Source of the DNA: Kalmusia sp. IMI 367209
Lineage: Eukaryota; Ascomycota; Dothideomycetes; Pleosporales; Didymosphaeriaceae
Length of the DNA stretch: 64,000 nt
Direction of reading: 5' to 3'
NCBI GenBank assembly: GCA_027946365.1
Contig: JAPEUQ010000007.1
Coordinates: forward strand, 1,426,001 to 1,490,000
Below, in pieces: positions 33,616 through 46,400 of this stretch (position 1 is its first letter; each line of letters opens with the position of its first letter). Below the pieces are notes generated by a model. That model was not told the origin of the DNA, searched no databases, and saw nothing but the letters and a program-made list of their open reading frames with translations. A program made the position numbers and the translations under genes.

Positions 33616-35823
33616 CTACACAATGACGAATCTCTCCCTACCACCTAGACGAAACCACGCCATATACGCCTCGAAATCTTCCCAACTGACCGTCTTATGG
33701 AATACACCCACTCTCGAAAACGCATCTCCTCTCCTCCTCACCACGAGCCCAAAGAACGAACACCGCAGCCCCGTTTCCCTACCCGGCTGCGCAACGCCAA
33801 ACAAAAGCAACCACACGTCCATCACAAATCTCGGCTCATCCACGAACTCTTTCTCCAACGCATCCGGGATGAAGGTGATGCCCGTGCTCCCGCTCCCATG
33901 CAGGCTCCGCAGAAACTCTTCGATGTTAGGCGCGTCAGGCGCGGAGAGAAGGATCTTCGAATCGAGGTAAATGTTCCACGTAGCCTTCCGTGCGCAAGCG
34001 GTAAGGACCAAGGCCCCCGAAGAGACAGCGCCGTACGGTGCTCGCGAATCAGCGAGGTCGACGGTACAGTCTTCGATGCCGACGTCGAAGGTGACGTCTT
34101 TACGGGGGAGAGTGTACGAGCGGTCGAAACTTACCGCTCGACTGACGGCTGCCCACGACCACGAGGGAGCAGCGATGTCGGCGCCAGAGAGACGCGGCTC
34201 GAAGTTGTTGTGCATCACGTGTTGGATGCGACTGCCTGCCGTCCAGAGAAGACTCGCGGGCATCCCGCGGCGCCAAAGGCCCGCGTTATACTCGTCTTTC
34301 ATGAGCGCGCCGAAGTGCTCTGCCATGCCTGCTATGGCGGGGAGTTTGTCAGTTGCGAAGGTGAGCCCGCGGGACGTGAAGCCCTCGACGATGGCCATCC
34401 AATGGGTAAGCATCTCATCGGGGGGGAAGGCGCCTGTGAGCAGGTTGGCGATCACACGCGCGTCGAGGCCGGAGCCATAAGCACGGTCTAGGGGGAGATG
34501 CGACCAGCCGTCACTAGGCACGTGGTTGAGGGGCGTCTGGCAGGTGTATTGTGTGCGCAGGGCACCGAAGTCGAGGACGCGTGGGGAGAGGACACGCTCT
34601 TGGAATGTCCAGCCGCGGGTATCTAGGGGCTCCATGCCTTCGCTTGTGTGAGGGATCAGTGTTATTGTGCCCATGTCCTCTTCTTTCCATTTACATGGCA
34701 GTGAAAAGACTTTGTCAGGCGACTGCGCTGCGAGCTGGCGACGTGCCTTGAGGAAACCGTTCCAGACTGCGCTTGCGCGTGTTGCCCCTATTGTTATGGT
34801 TGCGTTGCCGTATACGCGGGCCATGCGACCGATTTCGACGGCCTTGTCTGCGTTAGAGTCCTGGATGATGCAGAGCGCATCAATCCAAATGTACTGCAGT
34901 CCGAGCTGCTGGGCGACATAAATGGCGTCTTGTAGCGTTTGGGGTAATTGCGTTGGATCGATGGCCTCCAGGTACCGGGGCAGCATTTGTGTCGTCGTCT
35001 TGAAGACTTGGTCGCCTCCCCAGCAGTACGATAATGCAGCATAAGGTTCAGTCTTTGGCTCACGCATCTCGCGGAGACAGTATTTGGGACTGATTTGCAC
35101 CAACCTCGTGGGCATGAATGCGGGATCCGGCTTGATGCAATTCTCGTGGTTCTGCGAACACTCTTCTAGCCAGCCTTTTACATTTTTCAATGCGTTGACG
35201 GCATCCGGTTGCATGTTGATGGGATGATTGTCGACGATTTGCGCGGCAGTACTGCCTATACCAACCTACTGCGTTAATCATCTGTCTTTCCAAACCAGGT
35301 ATCGCATCACGAATCACTCACCTCCCTCGGCTAGAATCGAATACACATTTCCAGGATCTTCCTCTTCCTCACCACCCAGAAGCAGCTCCCACCTCAAGTT
35401 CTCCAGATCCACCTTGCAAAGCTCAACAGTCCACGCGGAGGACTTCATCACCATCGCCCCGATAGCGTAACCCTCATTCCCCTCTTCATCCCCCGCTAAA
35501 CACGTGAGAAACCGCTTCGAGAGGAGACATTCATCTTCTGACCACTGTTCCAGTTCTTCTTTACCTGCGTTCAAGAATGAAATCCCATGCGTCCTCTCGA
35601 AGAAATAATTCCTATATTCGGTCCAGGGGGCAGTCCAGAAGTCGTCTCCGTATAGTTGAAGAGCGAGGCGGATCTGGCTTGGATTTGGCGAAAACGATAT
35701 CGGCTTGTCTTCTATATGTGGAGGCTCATTGGAATCGTCAGGTAGATAGATTACAAAGGATGAGCAGCGGTGGCAAGTATGGGGCGGTGGAAAGCTGGGT
35801 TGTTGAGGGCTCGGTGATACCAT
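33616..35823 (-). CDS. HET-domain protein (heterokaryon incompatibility family), intact
   Basis: Exons 35823-35322 and 35255-33616 give 713 residues. The intron (66 bp) starts GTGAGT and ends at TATAG, which restores the frame as LAEGG-STAAQIVDNHP. The HET domain shows its three blocks: YAALSYCWGG near residue 240, YIWIDALCIIQDS near 290 followed by ARVYGNATITIGA, and RGWTFQERVLSPRVLDFG near 385. The N-terminal 170 residues hold a Cys pair (CHRC) and the usual variable region. HET proteins trigger or control cell death when genetically different hyphae fuse; the HET domain is distantly TIR-like. It faces the patatin-NTPase gene tail to tail with only ~120 bp between stops, which suggests a shared accessory neighbourhood. 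Recognition partner unknown. Confidence 0.9.
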
Positions 35824-36225
35824 GTTGTGGACCGTGGTCAGAGTTCTGATGCCCCGCAGTAGCGGTACTGGGATGCAACTCTAGCGATGCTTTGGGGGCC
35901 GAGTCATCCTACAATGCGTAATACGCACAATCGACAGCTTGAAAAGTTTCGTCTTATAGCAGAAACTAGTGTATTGAAATGGGCTGTGATTCAGACCAAA
36001 TAATTTCAATGTTTTCTCTTCGTGTTGAATTACCTTAGACAATAACGGAGGAAGAAGTGTGTATGGAACGTTCGATGTGGGGGTTTCCGCGCTGTTAGTG
36101 GGATCGTTATGTAGACTAACCCTCCGAGGTAATCGGTGGTCGCGGATGTTGGCAAACTCGTGTCTAATCGTGTGCTGTATATACTTATTCACAGTGAAAC
36201 GGCCACCATTGAGGATCATGAGCCA
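35824..36225. other. Intergenic between two HET-type genes
   Basis: About 400 bp. It should carry the promoter of the intact HET gene and the 3' end of the decayed one. A 112-codon minus-strand frame (35881-36219) has no motif and is not called. Confidence 0.5.
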
Positions 36226-38168
36226 CTAGCACCCGCCATAATCAGGCCGACCATCAGAGTCCACCCATTGATTATAGACCACTTCCAGCGGCTTCTTAGT
36301 CTTTAATATCTCCGCCCAAAACACTGACCTAAAGTGAGTCTCGTTGGAGACTTTCTCTCGCCCCTCCCCAAACTCGTCGTACCCGATTCTCATACGGTAG
36401 CCGCAGTCGGGAGTCGAATGATACGAGTCCCTTGATTCTCGGAAAACATCTCTAATCATCCCTGAAAACATGCCGAGCAATATAAAGGGTATGCGGACGG
36501 TGCATGTACTAGAAACTGGATAAGACGAGCTCCCGTGCTTCACCATGATGTTATACTGTGCTTGGATGCGGCGCTGATGGAGGTATAGAGAGAAGGAGAC
36601 TTCAATTTGTAGGTTGGCGCATCCTCAGGTCTCCATGTCCAATTATCGCATGTAATTAAAAATGATTTCTTGGGGCCAGTGTAACCGTTGCTTCGATAGC
36701 GCGTGATTTTTATGACATCTCTTCTCCGACGGCGGTCGTAATAGTAGTGGTGAGTGGGTATAACTATCTCAAGATATGGGTAGGATTTGGCCGAAGCTGG
36801 CGGTATTCGGTCCAGACGGTCAAGCCCAAGGGTGCCTCCAATGAGTGCGAAGTAGTAAAGACAAAGATATTCCTGGCACGCATCCAGAACCTGATAAGCT
36901 AGATCTAGCTCCGAAACCTGATAGTCGACCTGCAAGTCTTTACCTGGCCCGCATAGAGAGAGCAACGAGTAGACGCGGTCGCAAAGGAGCGTGCACTCCT
37001 TCTCTTGATAACGCTCGAGGAGAAGTAGCAAAGCTCTGTCCTTTGAGCGGTATTCATCTTTATATTGAAAGCGAGCGAACGGAGAGTCGGAGAGCACGTG
37101 CTCAAGACCGAGGGCAGGTATATTTCTGAATAGCGTGTCCCACGCAATCTCCTCATCGCCGGCGAGTACGGAGAGCTTGCAGGCAAGAACGATCTCTTGC
37201 ACAACCCTATGCGAATTGTTAGTAAAACTACACGACGAATATGGCCAGCACGTCTAAGCTCATTCGAAGCCCCCTGATCAAACGCTGCGACTTCAAGAGT
37301 ATCCAGGCCTAGATTCTTCTACCATAGGAAGGAGAAGATCGAAGAGTTGGTACGGGTCCCTTTTTTAGGGCGAAACTGTGAATAGGAACAACAGAACAGC
37401 AGTAGGCATGGGCACCGTCTTTAGCTGAGCAACTTCCGCATATTGGAAAGAGGATTAGGATTAGGAGGGTCCTTACTGTCCACAATTAGCGAAGCCTTTC
37501 GTACTCTTTAACATAGATCTTCGTACCCAAGCTCGGTTCCAGTACACATCCGAGAACAGCTTCTCATCATAAGCAGTCGACACCTCCACGAATCGCATCC
37601 GAAAAGTACTCCTAGCCAAACCTACAGCTCGTAGCGTCGCAGCATAATTTGGATCTTTACCCAGCCAAATCAGCACTTCAGCCGCTTTAGAATACACCTC
37701 TCCCATCTGTTGGACTTGATGGTTCCGCTCAGCGGTGTTGTCCTGATCGATACAGAGCGCATCGACCCAGAGTGGTCCAATACGCCGCGTCTTGCTCCTC
37801 GCCATATCCAGAAAATCATACAGATTCTGCTGAACTTGGAAGCGTTGACCGTCTATCAAGATCTGCCGAGTGTGCTCGGGCTCTCCCCATACATATGACA
37901 GGCACCTGTACATGGCGTCGGTTGTGGTGTGGACCATATTACATTGGATCAGTCCGTCGGAGGAGAGGTGGGGCATTAAGCGGATCAAGCGGATTGAGGG
38001 TTGCTGTTGGTCGAGAGGGGTATGCTTGAATTCAGAGGAGTTACTGGTCTTGGACGGTGGGCTTGTTTTTGGCACTCTGAATTTGAATTTGTCTCGTATG
38101 TTGCTGCCGAGGGCTACGGTCCAACCGAACCCGCGCCTTGTCGCATCGTCGCGCAACGCGACTTGCAT
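36226..38168 (-). pseudogene. Second HET-domain gene, probably decaying
   Basis: The first part, 38168-37527 (ATG start), is a clear HET N-terminal half: YRCLSYVWGEPEHTRQILIDG, PLWVDALCIDQD, QQMGEVYSKAAEVLIWLG, VYWNRAW. The next block, from about 37205 to 36540, continues the family (VVQEIVLACKLSVLAGDEEI; CDRVYSLLSLCGPGKDLQVDY). Between them lies ~320 bp that starts GTACGA and ends TACTAAC...CATAG, much longer than other introns here, and joining at that acceptor shifts the frame by one. An alternative AG a few bases in restores frame but removes the conserved VVQE. The C-terminal block (36546-36226, containing HFRSVFWAEILKTKKPLEVV) is in yet another frame. So it is either a pseudogene or has introns I cannot resolve. 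HET family membership is secure. Confidence 0.6.
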
Positions 38169-39333
38169 GTTCTAAGTCAAAGCGGTAAAGTGTGCGATGC
38201 TGAAGTATGCACTCTCGAGAGATTGAAAAGATGAGAGGTATGATTGCAGAAGAAGAGTTCAACAACTCTGAAATTGTGAGCAAAGAGAGCAGAGGAGTTG
38301 AGGCTTGGGGGCGCCGGTGTAAAGCTGGAGGGAGGAAGGCGGTGCATCTATCACAATCACGAGATCCTGAGGATTAAGATCGAACCTCATCGGTGCGTTT
38401 GCCGATACATGCACCTCGAACATATATCAATTCAAGTGATTGAAGCGGTCAATAGCATATATCATTAGACCAAGGGAAAGGAATGAGGTGTCCGAATGGC
38501 TGAAGCTTTTCCTTCGTCTGGCTGAGAGTCAGTTGAATTGCCGCTAAGATATATGTGGATCATGTGACGAATCTGCTTGCGAGTTAATAAGACGCAAGGC
38601 TGAGCCCGTACTCACCGGTCCTCGTGGGGTCGCGCCGTAATCTTCAGCAGGGGAAAGCCGTCTGCGGCTGCACTGCAACATCGTACCCGAGGCAGTATGT
38701 AGAGGTAGACTCCACCATATCCCTCCCTCATTGCAAGCTCCCAAAATCGCTGGATCCAATTCGAGACCGCGGTAAAAAAAAAACTTGTTTGTAGACCACG
38801 CCTAGCTTTGTCGACGAAAGAGTTACCCAATCAGTGCCAAGTTGACTGTTGCGTGAAGCGTACGCACTGTGATGAGAAGAGATGATGCGCTTGTCGTATT
38901 ACTTTAGACTGGAAAAGTGAACGCTTTCTAGCAATAGATACTACGCAGCGCGAAAAGCAGAAGCCCAACCACCAGGGTAGAGGGGTATATTCGCAAAAAG
39001 CAAAGCCACGCAAAAATGCACGGACGCACAGATAAAGCAGGAAGCCAACGCAAACACCAGTAAATGAGGCGAGCCTCCCAATGCAATCAATGTCGTCCAC
39101 ACGTCCCACTGATTTTATGTATACCGTTATTTCTCTCATACTTCATGTCACTATCCATCCAAATCATACTACAACGCCTCCGAACGTATCGATTGCGACC
39201 GTATCGAGGCGGTGTCCTGGTAGTTTTGATAACCTCCACTACTACTACGGTATCCGTCGTTCCAGGCGCCGATTCGAGAAAGCAATCTACATAATTTAGA
39301 TGAATATCTGAAAGGCGATGGTCGTCGGCGTAC
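38169..39333. other. Intergenic upstream of the decayed HET gene
   Basis: About 1.2 kb with no supported gene. A polypurine A9 run lies near 38774-38782. Minus-strand frames at 38612-38830 and 38831-39139 are unsupported by any motif. A tRNA-like GGTGTCCGAATGGCTGAAGC near 38487 was examined and rejected. Confidence 0.45.
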
Positions 39334-40107
39334 CTACTGCTCGTCTTGCATGACCTCGAGACCATCGTCGGGGATTAGCTCGTAGTCACCCTCGGTGGGG
39401 AGGTAAAGCGCGGAGGCGGTCAAGCCCAGGCTGGTGAGGAGAAGGAGGGTCCATGAGGCAGTGCAGAGGGACCACGAGGCGTCGAGGTACCAGCCTTTGG
39501 AGAAGCGTGAGTCGTTGTCGTAGACGTAGGCCTGAGTGTGTTAGTGCTGCGTATTGAATGGGTTGCGCGAGGGGGGCTTTGGCGCAACGTGGGTTCAGTA
39601 TTTTGTGACATACTACAATGGCCATGCCTACGCACTGCACGAAGCTTGAGAAGAGCAGCAGCGCGCAGACGATTCTCCACCCAGCCGTCCGTCGCTGGAC
39701 ACCGCCCGCTATTATTACAGTAAAGGCGACTAGGGTGCACAGCTCAACAGCGACATCGAACGAGATGAGGAAGCCAACAGTCCTCCACATGTGGCAGAAG
39801 GTCTTGTCCCCGGCGCAGTCCGTTTCATCATCTGGATATGCTTTGTGAGTACCCGAATCGCTCGAGTAGCGGCTGTGGAGGCCGATGGAGGATTTTTCTT
39901 CGTCGCTCTGGCACGCATCAGCAGGACTCTCTACCAACATCAGACATGTCTCTCGAACTCACCGAGATCCATCGCGGCATGTAGATGCTGGCAATGGTCA
40001 TTGCCGTGCCTGTGCGCCTCAGTCATCGCCACCTTGTAAGACATGTCTCTCTACTCACAGGCAATGGTAAGCCACAAGCCGCAAGCGTATACTATCCTTC
40101 GCGTCAT
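39334..40107 (-). CDS. Four-helix fungal membrane protein, function unknown
   Basis: Exons 40107-40059, 40009-39963, 39907-39614 and 39531-39334 give 195 residues with canonical GTGAGT/GTATGT donors and consistent phases. Predicted membrane helices: residues ~5-28 (IVYACGLWLTIACTAMTIAS), then YMPRWIS; helix 2 in WRTVGFLISFDVAVELCTLV; helix 3 GWRIVCALLLFSSFVQCVGM; helix 4 SWSLCTASWTLLLLTSLGLT. The loop between helices 1 and 2 has a GLHSRYSS block and paired Cys (DCAGDKTFC), and the C-terminal part has DNDSRFSKGWYLDASW and GDYELIPDDG. I recognise this as a conserved filamentous-fungal family with a claudin/SUR7-like layout but no assigned role. The split of helix 1 over two tiny exons makes the N terminus the least certain part. 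Confidence 0.72.
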
Positions 40108-41535
40108 GATGCAAAAGTAGTTGTTTGGACGTCCGTAGCCGGGTGGTCGTTAGTCGTTATCAGGAGGCGCAGAGAAGCAGTGGGTTAGCCGCCGAAAAAG
40201 TCGGACGACGGAGGTGGTGTGGAAGCGGAAAGGCGTGTGCAGCCCGCAACAGTTCTCTTGTTATGGGCTGTGGGAGGTGTGCTTGGCCTGCGACCGGGGT
40301 GAAAGAAGCGCGCACTGGGGGAGATGCAGGGCTAGGGATATGCGCGTTGACGAGGGTGGTATTCACAGGGCATGTCGTGATGGTGGGGAGCAACAGCAGC
40401 GGGCTTGCAGGGCTTTGCGTGACCGTGTGCGGGCACTTTGTCGCACTCGTCGCTCCAAGAGGAACGCACGATGACGATCGGGGCGATGGACCCACCCTCA
40501 CTTGGCAAGGTCCGTGCAGCGCCCCAATCTATACACCGCTCACGACTACAGTAGTACACCTTCCCGTAGCATTGATAGCGGGTACCGCGCAGAAACGCCT
40601 GGTGACGCTGGCCGGGACCTTACGTAAAGCTGCTCCCCGGGTGAGTCCCCACATCTACAGCCTCACATTTGCTGCTCGAAGCCCACTACAAAGCTTCGGT
40701 CGTCAAGGCTGGTGCAAGTTTGCCGTTAGCGCTCTTCTCCGGTGCTTGCATGCTCTCCCAGCATCTACCCAGCAAGTCAGGGCCAGCACATGAAACAATG
40801 CAGACGCGATCAAATTATCATACGAGCATCATGCGAGCACAAGAAGCGGGGTGCACTTTATGGCGACACGGCGACGCGGCAGACATTTCACGCTGCTCGC
40901 AGCATCGACTTTCGGATTCCCATGGCTGGATAAGACCCAATTCTCCACCAAGCCCCCGAACACGTGGGGTAGACCCATAATTGGCCGTCCGAGTCTCCTG
41001 CTGTTGGAGGAATAAGCAATTCGCTATCGCGATCGTCGCGCGTGACTTTTTTCTTTTCGGCCAGACTCGAGTCGCACCGATATTTTTTGAGTTTCGCTGC
41101 CTGCAGATCAGAATTTGTTTGGCGGTGTGCGCCGGTGCACGGGAACGCTCAACGAAATGTATGTGCTTGCGCCCCCCGCATATCGTACACAGCTTCCGGA
41201 CGCAACGCAAGCGAAGGGCGGGGGATGCACGACGAATCGATGTGCAGCCCAACATTTGTATCTGATCGGTGCCGGCGCGAGTCGTTCTGGTTGGACGTTA
41301 GTTGGGAGATAGATTGGCATGAGGAATGATGTGCTTGAATACGAGGCGTAGGCAGATAAGGATCGTCCAATCCCAGCTCAAAGGGATGACAGGGGGCACA
41401 CATCATGTCATGGTAGGGCTAGGAAGGTCGACCGATGGATGGTATATGTCGTGCTACCGTGCTTCGCGCCGGTCCAAGATTTCCGTACAAGTGGTATATA
41501 CATATGATACGAATGGTACAAAAGAAGCGACTCGT
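40108..41535. other. Gene-poor 1.4 kb segment
   Basis: Long plus-strand frames (for example 40125-40793) are low in motif content, overlap frames on the other strand and lack splice-supported homology marks. I see no gene. It should contain the promoter of the membrane-protein gene and the 3' flank of MRM1. Confidence 0.5.
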
Positions 41536-43037
41536 CTAAAAGAGCAGATTGCCAGGCGTTCGAGGTGCGGGTTTCTGCAGCATGTGGTAACAGAGAAGGG
41601 ACGCTGCTACGCTGACGTTGAGACTGTCCACACCCACTTCGTCAACTTCTCGTCCGTGTCGAATCCCAACTTTATAATGTGCCAAATTCAACAGACTTGA
41701 CCGGAGTCCCGTCCCTTCGGCGCCCATCATCAGAATGGTGGGAAAATTGGCGACCGGGCAGTGGTCGGCTGGGAGACGTTTGGCGCTCCTGGCTTGTGTG
41801 TATATGACGCTGCTGGCAAAGTTGGCCACATTCTGATCCGTCGAGACTCCTGCAAGGACCGGTTGCTCCGCTGGCGGGATGGCATCGCTGGCGTATATTC
41901 TCCATCCCGACCGCGCACTTCTACCAAGAAACTCGACCGCCTGGCTGACTTCGAAGATGGGTATGGCTTCTGCTGCACCAGCAGAGGCCTTGAGAGCGAT
42001 ATGGCTCCAAGGTGCGCTGTGACGGGTGGGTGTGATGATTGCATCTACACCAAGAAAATATGCGGATCGAGCAATGGCACCAAGATTGCCTTCATCGAGT
42101 ACTCCGTCCACGTAGAGAATTAACGGGTGTCTCCATCTAGCTGACTTGAAGGCATATTCTCTTTGCGTGCCGTTGATGAGCAGATCTTCTTTACTCTGCT
42201 TGTCAAGTTCGACCTCGAATGTCTCAGTGGCAATGGAAGAGAGTAGTAACGAAGTTAAAGGGGGAACAGGGAGAGGTGACGCCTCAAGGATGAAGCCCTG
42301 ATGCTATTAGTACACGTGCGTCGTCGAAAGTGATTTTAATTTGAGCTCACATTGTGTGGTCTACCACTGCTCGCCTTGTCTAGCGCCCGTAGATGTTCGT
42401 CTCCAACCTCTTGAATCCCAATCCGCAAAGCCCTCGCTCTCGCGATGATGGCATCTATTCCTGTGCGATTGGCACCGCGTGTATGAACATACAGTCTATA
42501 GAGTCTCCGTCGGTTTGCTCTAATGGCGGCTAGCACACTTGAGTATCCGTATATAAATTCAGATGCCGCTGTAGTGTAAGGGAGCGAGTCGCGGGCATTT
42601 GATGTTGTTGTATTTTCTTGCCGTGCCCGTGTTGGGCCGTCTATATTATGGTATATTCTTTCCTTTCTGTGCATTCCGGCATCATTGTAGTCTGTCTCCC
42701 TAGAATATCGTCCTTTAAAATTCTTGTTCTTATGCTGCGCTTCATATTCAGTCCTAATGGCGTCTTGCTCGTGCGGCGCATATGACTCCACTTTCGGCCT
42801 CTGCCTTGTTTCGCGCCGCGGTTCGAAATAGTCTACGTTCGACCTCTGTGGTCTACCGCGCCGTAGTCCGTAAGAGCTTGGACTTGTCCTCTGCGTTCTA
42901 CCGGGCTGTGAGTCCCATGAATGTCTCTTGCCTTTCTCGATGCTCGCGGTAATCGACTTGCACCGACACGGTGCTCGTAAGCGAAATATTCGAGGAGTCT
43001 GGAGGATCGTAGGGCGGAGAATGGCCGGTTGGACCAT
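41536..43037 (-). CDS. MRM1: Mitochondrial rRNA 2'-O-methyltransferase Mrm1
   Basis: Exons 43037-42351 and 42297-41536 give 482 residues. The intron is 53 bp with a TACTAAT branch and CATCAG acceptor, joining GRPHN to GFILEAS. Mrm1 methylates a conserved guanosine ribose in the mitochondrial large-subunit rRNA. The N terminus is Arg-rich, as for a mitochondrial import sequence (MVQPAILRPTILQTPRIFRL), followed by a long basic variable region. The SpoU substrate-binding domain starts at EFIYGYSSVLAAIRANRR. The knotted catalytic domain shows motif 1 (DEGNLGAIARSAYFLGV), motif 2 (ILMMGAEGTGLRSSLLNLA) and motif 3 (VDSLNVSVAASLLCYHML). The ATG at 43037 is the first real start; the frame extends upstream only from GTG. 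Confidence 0.92.
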
Positions 43038-43412
43038 GGCAAGACGGACGTGACGATCGTTTATATGGTGACGTCTATACTGCTTGGATTGCGCGAGCTG
43101 CTCTTTCTCCACACGAAGCTGTGAACTTTTGGCGCACGGACCACAATTAGCACGGCGCGTTCGGTCGCGTCTCCTTCGATCCGACTAGCTGACATATCGA
43201 CTCTCTTCTATTACGCTCTGCATGCGGCAGTATGCACGTGTCAAAGAGGGCTGCCTACAGCAAGGACTCACTGCTTTTATTCATGCCGCCGCAAGTCTCT
43301 CTGTCTCCCAATATATTTCGATTCTAGCTCGCTGCCCCGCCGATTCAACCCGCAATCGCCTCAAGCACTGGTAACGCCCTACTTGCGCGCAAAGGTGCTG
43401 CATACCTACACA
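43038..43412. promoter_or_regulatory. Divergent promoter region of MRM1 and the mit1-like gene
   Basis: The two genes are transcribed away from this 375-bp segment, so both promoters must fit here. No clear TATA box; the right side is C/T-rich close to the mit1 start. No conserved site is assigned. Confidence 0.6.
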
Positions 43413-46400
43413 ATGGCGCGCGGATCACCTTCTACCAGCGACGAGGATGGTGCAAGCCTCATGGCGTTCTTTAAGGCAGGAGCAAAGGATAAAGCACGCA
43501 GGCAAATGTCCTTCTTACCGACCAACGTCGTCTCAGATCAGGACTCGGCGAGCGAGGAAGCGCGCTCTCAACGCTCGCAGCGAGCGCCGCAAAAGCTTAT
43601 AAGCATTCGAGTGGAACCAGTCCGCAACCGTCACGAGTACATTTACTATGAGCCCCAAGAATCAGTGCAAAATGTTCGACGGGAATATCAGAAGAAGGGC
43701 CAGCTCATGTTCGAGGTTGAGCTGGACAGTGGCACACTCAAGCAGGTGAGTCGCATACAAGTTTTGGTGGTACCGGCTCTGGCGGGCGACTGTACTGCTA
43801 GGTAAAGGAGCTTAAGTTCTTTACGTGCTGTCAATTGACCTTTACCCTGTAAACTATCAACTAATAGACATACTCTCAGGTTACCTTCAATGAATTACTA
43901 TCCATCGACGACGGGCCCGAAGCTTTCCAGACTTTTTCACACCGCGACGACGGAATTGCGAGCACAAGAACCTCAGAGATCGAAATGAGAGACTCAAGGC
44001 TACCCAGTAAGGTCGCGAAACCCAGAAACGATGGTTTTATTAGTGTCGAAGGGCTAGATCTATCCTCAGACGATGAACCTACCGCGCGGAAACCACGCCA
44101 AAAACGCCTCAGCACCATGACCGGTGGCCGCACGCGCAGTAGGTCTACACGCTGGAGCAACATCCGCGATTCTTCTTCGAGTGAGAGTGATGCGTCTACC
44201 ACAAGGCGCAGGCGCAAGGTATCACAAGAGCCCACCCGTCGCTCTAGCAGGAGATACGCGCCACCAGCATACGACGATGATGATGACAGTGAGAATGAGG
44301 ACGAAGACGAAGATGGCGATGATACGAGCAGCATTGACATCTTACAATCAGATCTCACTTCACGGAAGCGCAAACGCCGCCTAGGACGACCTATCAAAGC
44401 CATGGCGCAGGTACAACACACGGGTGTGAGACAGTCCGAAAGGGCCACTCGAGCACGAAACAATATGCAGGAGCTAGAGTTGAATGACATCTACAGGTCC
44501 GATTCTGATCCCAAGGAAGCCACAGTGAAGATCACCAATGCAAAGGAAACCTTCGAGATACTCCCACGTACCAATCCGTTCAGGTCTCGTCATGTCGAGG
44601 GCTGCGAAATATGTTCAAACGGTCCTGACAAAGCGCCGCTCATTTACTGTCAAGGTTGCTCTCTGGCGTACCACAAGAACTGTGTTGGAAATCGTGCAAG
44701 CCGGGACCATCTTGTCACGAAAATCGCCGAGGACAGCTACGTGCTACAGTGCAAGCGATGCATCAACGTGTATCAAAAGAAAAATCCAACTGCCCCGGAC
44801 TTATCCATGTGTCAGGATTGTCACCAAATTGGGCTTTCTTCCAACCCCTTCCGACGCCGCAAGACCACAGTCCAAGAACAAAAGGATCGGAATGAGAACG
44901 ACGGACTTGATCCTATCGTCGATGTTCCTTTGACGCTTGTCAACAACGCCCACAACGTCTTGTTCAGGTGTACACGCTGCTCGCGCGCATGGCACTATCA
45001 TCATTTATCGCCTCTTTCACCCTACGCGATGGATATTGCGCGTGACGAGAATGAGACTGCGGATGAGCGATTCACAGAATACTCGAAAATGTGGATGTGT
45101 AAAGAGTGTAACGACACAGCAGACCAGAAAGTTGGAGGTCTGATTGCTTGGCGACCATCGGACGTTGAGATGTACCGCCCTGGCGTTCCTTGCGATCAGG
45201 TGAAAGAAGACGATAAACAGTACCTGATCAAGTGGGACAAGCAATCGTATTTCCGCGCCGCTTGGTACTCGGGTGCTTGGACCTGGGGTGTTACGGCCTC
45301 TGCTATGCGGAAGGCTTTCTTCAAGCGTGAAGACGGCCCTAAGATGCGGACAGAGGATGCGATTCCAGAAGAGTTCCTTCGTATTGACATCGTCTTGGAC
45401 ATTAAATATACCAGCTACGTAGAGGTTCGTAGCGAGGAAATCGACAAAGCGCGCATCAAGGAGGTAGATAAGGCTCTCATAAAGTACAAAGGTCTCGGAT
45501 ACGAGGACGCTGTATGGGAAGAGGTTCCAACATCTGAAGATGGTGATAGATGGTTAGACTTTGTCACAGCATACGACGACTGGGTCGCAGGTCGATATAT
45601 CCGATATCCCCGGCAGGGTCATCTAAAAGCCCGCCTAGAGAAGGTCCGTACTGCACCGTTCGCCAAGTTAGAAAAGCAGAGGCAACCAGAGACTCTGGTG
45701 GGCGGAGAACTCATGAAGTACCAAATTGACGGTCTGAATTGGCTCTATTACCAGTGGTATAGTCTGAAGAACGGTATTCTTGCAGATGAGATGGGTCTCG
45801 GCAAGACGATTCAAGTCATTGCGTTCATGGCTACTCTTATTCAGGATCACAGCTGTTACCCATTCTTGATCGTCGTCCCCAACTCCACTTGTGCCAATTG
45901 GCGTAGAGAGATCAAACATTGGGTCCCTTCATTACGCGTCGTCACCTTCTTCGGCTCCTCGACAGCTCGCGATATGGCGAAGAAGTACGAGATGTTTCCA
46001 GAAGGCTCCAAGGATCTTCGGGCACACATTGTTGTAACGTCATATGAGACGGCTACGGACGACAGCTCAAGGAGGATCTTCAAGAGTGTCAGTTGGGCTG
46101 GTCTTATTATCGATGAAGGACAGCGTCTCAAGAACGACAAAAGCCAGCTCTATGGCGCGCTCACTGTAGTGCGAGCACCTTTCAGGCTACTTCTAACCGG
46201 CACACCGCTTCAGAACAACACCAGGGAGTTGTTCAATCTCCTTCAGTTTCTTGACGAGAGCATTAACGCGGCGGAGCTCGAGGAGAAGTATGCGAAGATG
46301 ACGACAGAGAACGTCCGAGAGCTGCATGATCAAATCCGTCCGTTCATTCTTCGACGTACAAAAGCACAGGTCTTGACATTCTTGCCTCCATTAGGTCAAA

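Noticed and set aside
37448..37470. TTAGG-like telomeric tract (GGATTAGGATTAGGAGGGTCC)
   Set aside because: Only two copies, within a gene region; far too short for an interstitial telomere array.
38485..38560. tRNA-like sequence beginning GGTGTCCGAATGGCTGAAGC
   Set aside because: It resembles an A box, but no B box (GGTTCGA-type) or cloverleaf pairing follows at the right distance.
40125..40793. 222-codon plus-strand frame
   Set aside because: Starts at a real ATG, but the product has no recognisable motif, the region has overlapping frames on both strands, and nothing supports expression.
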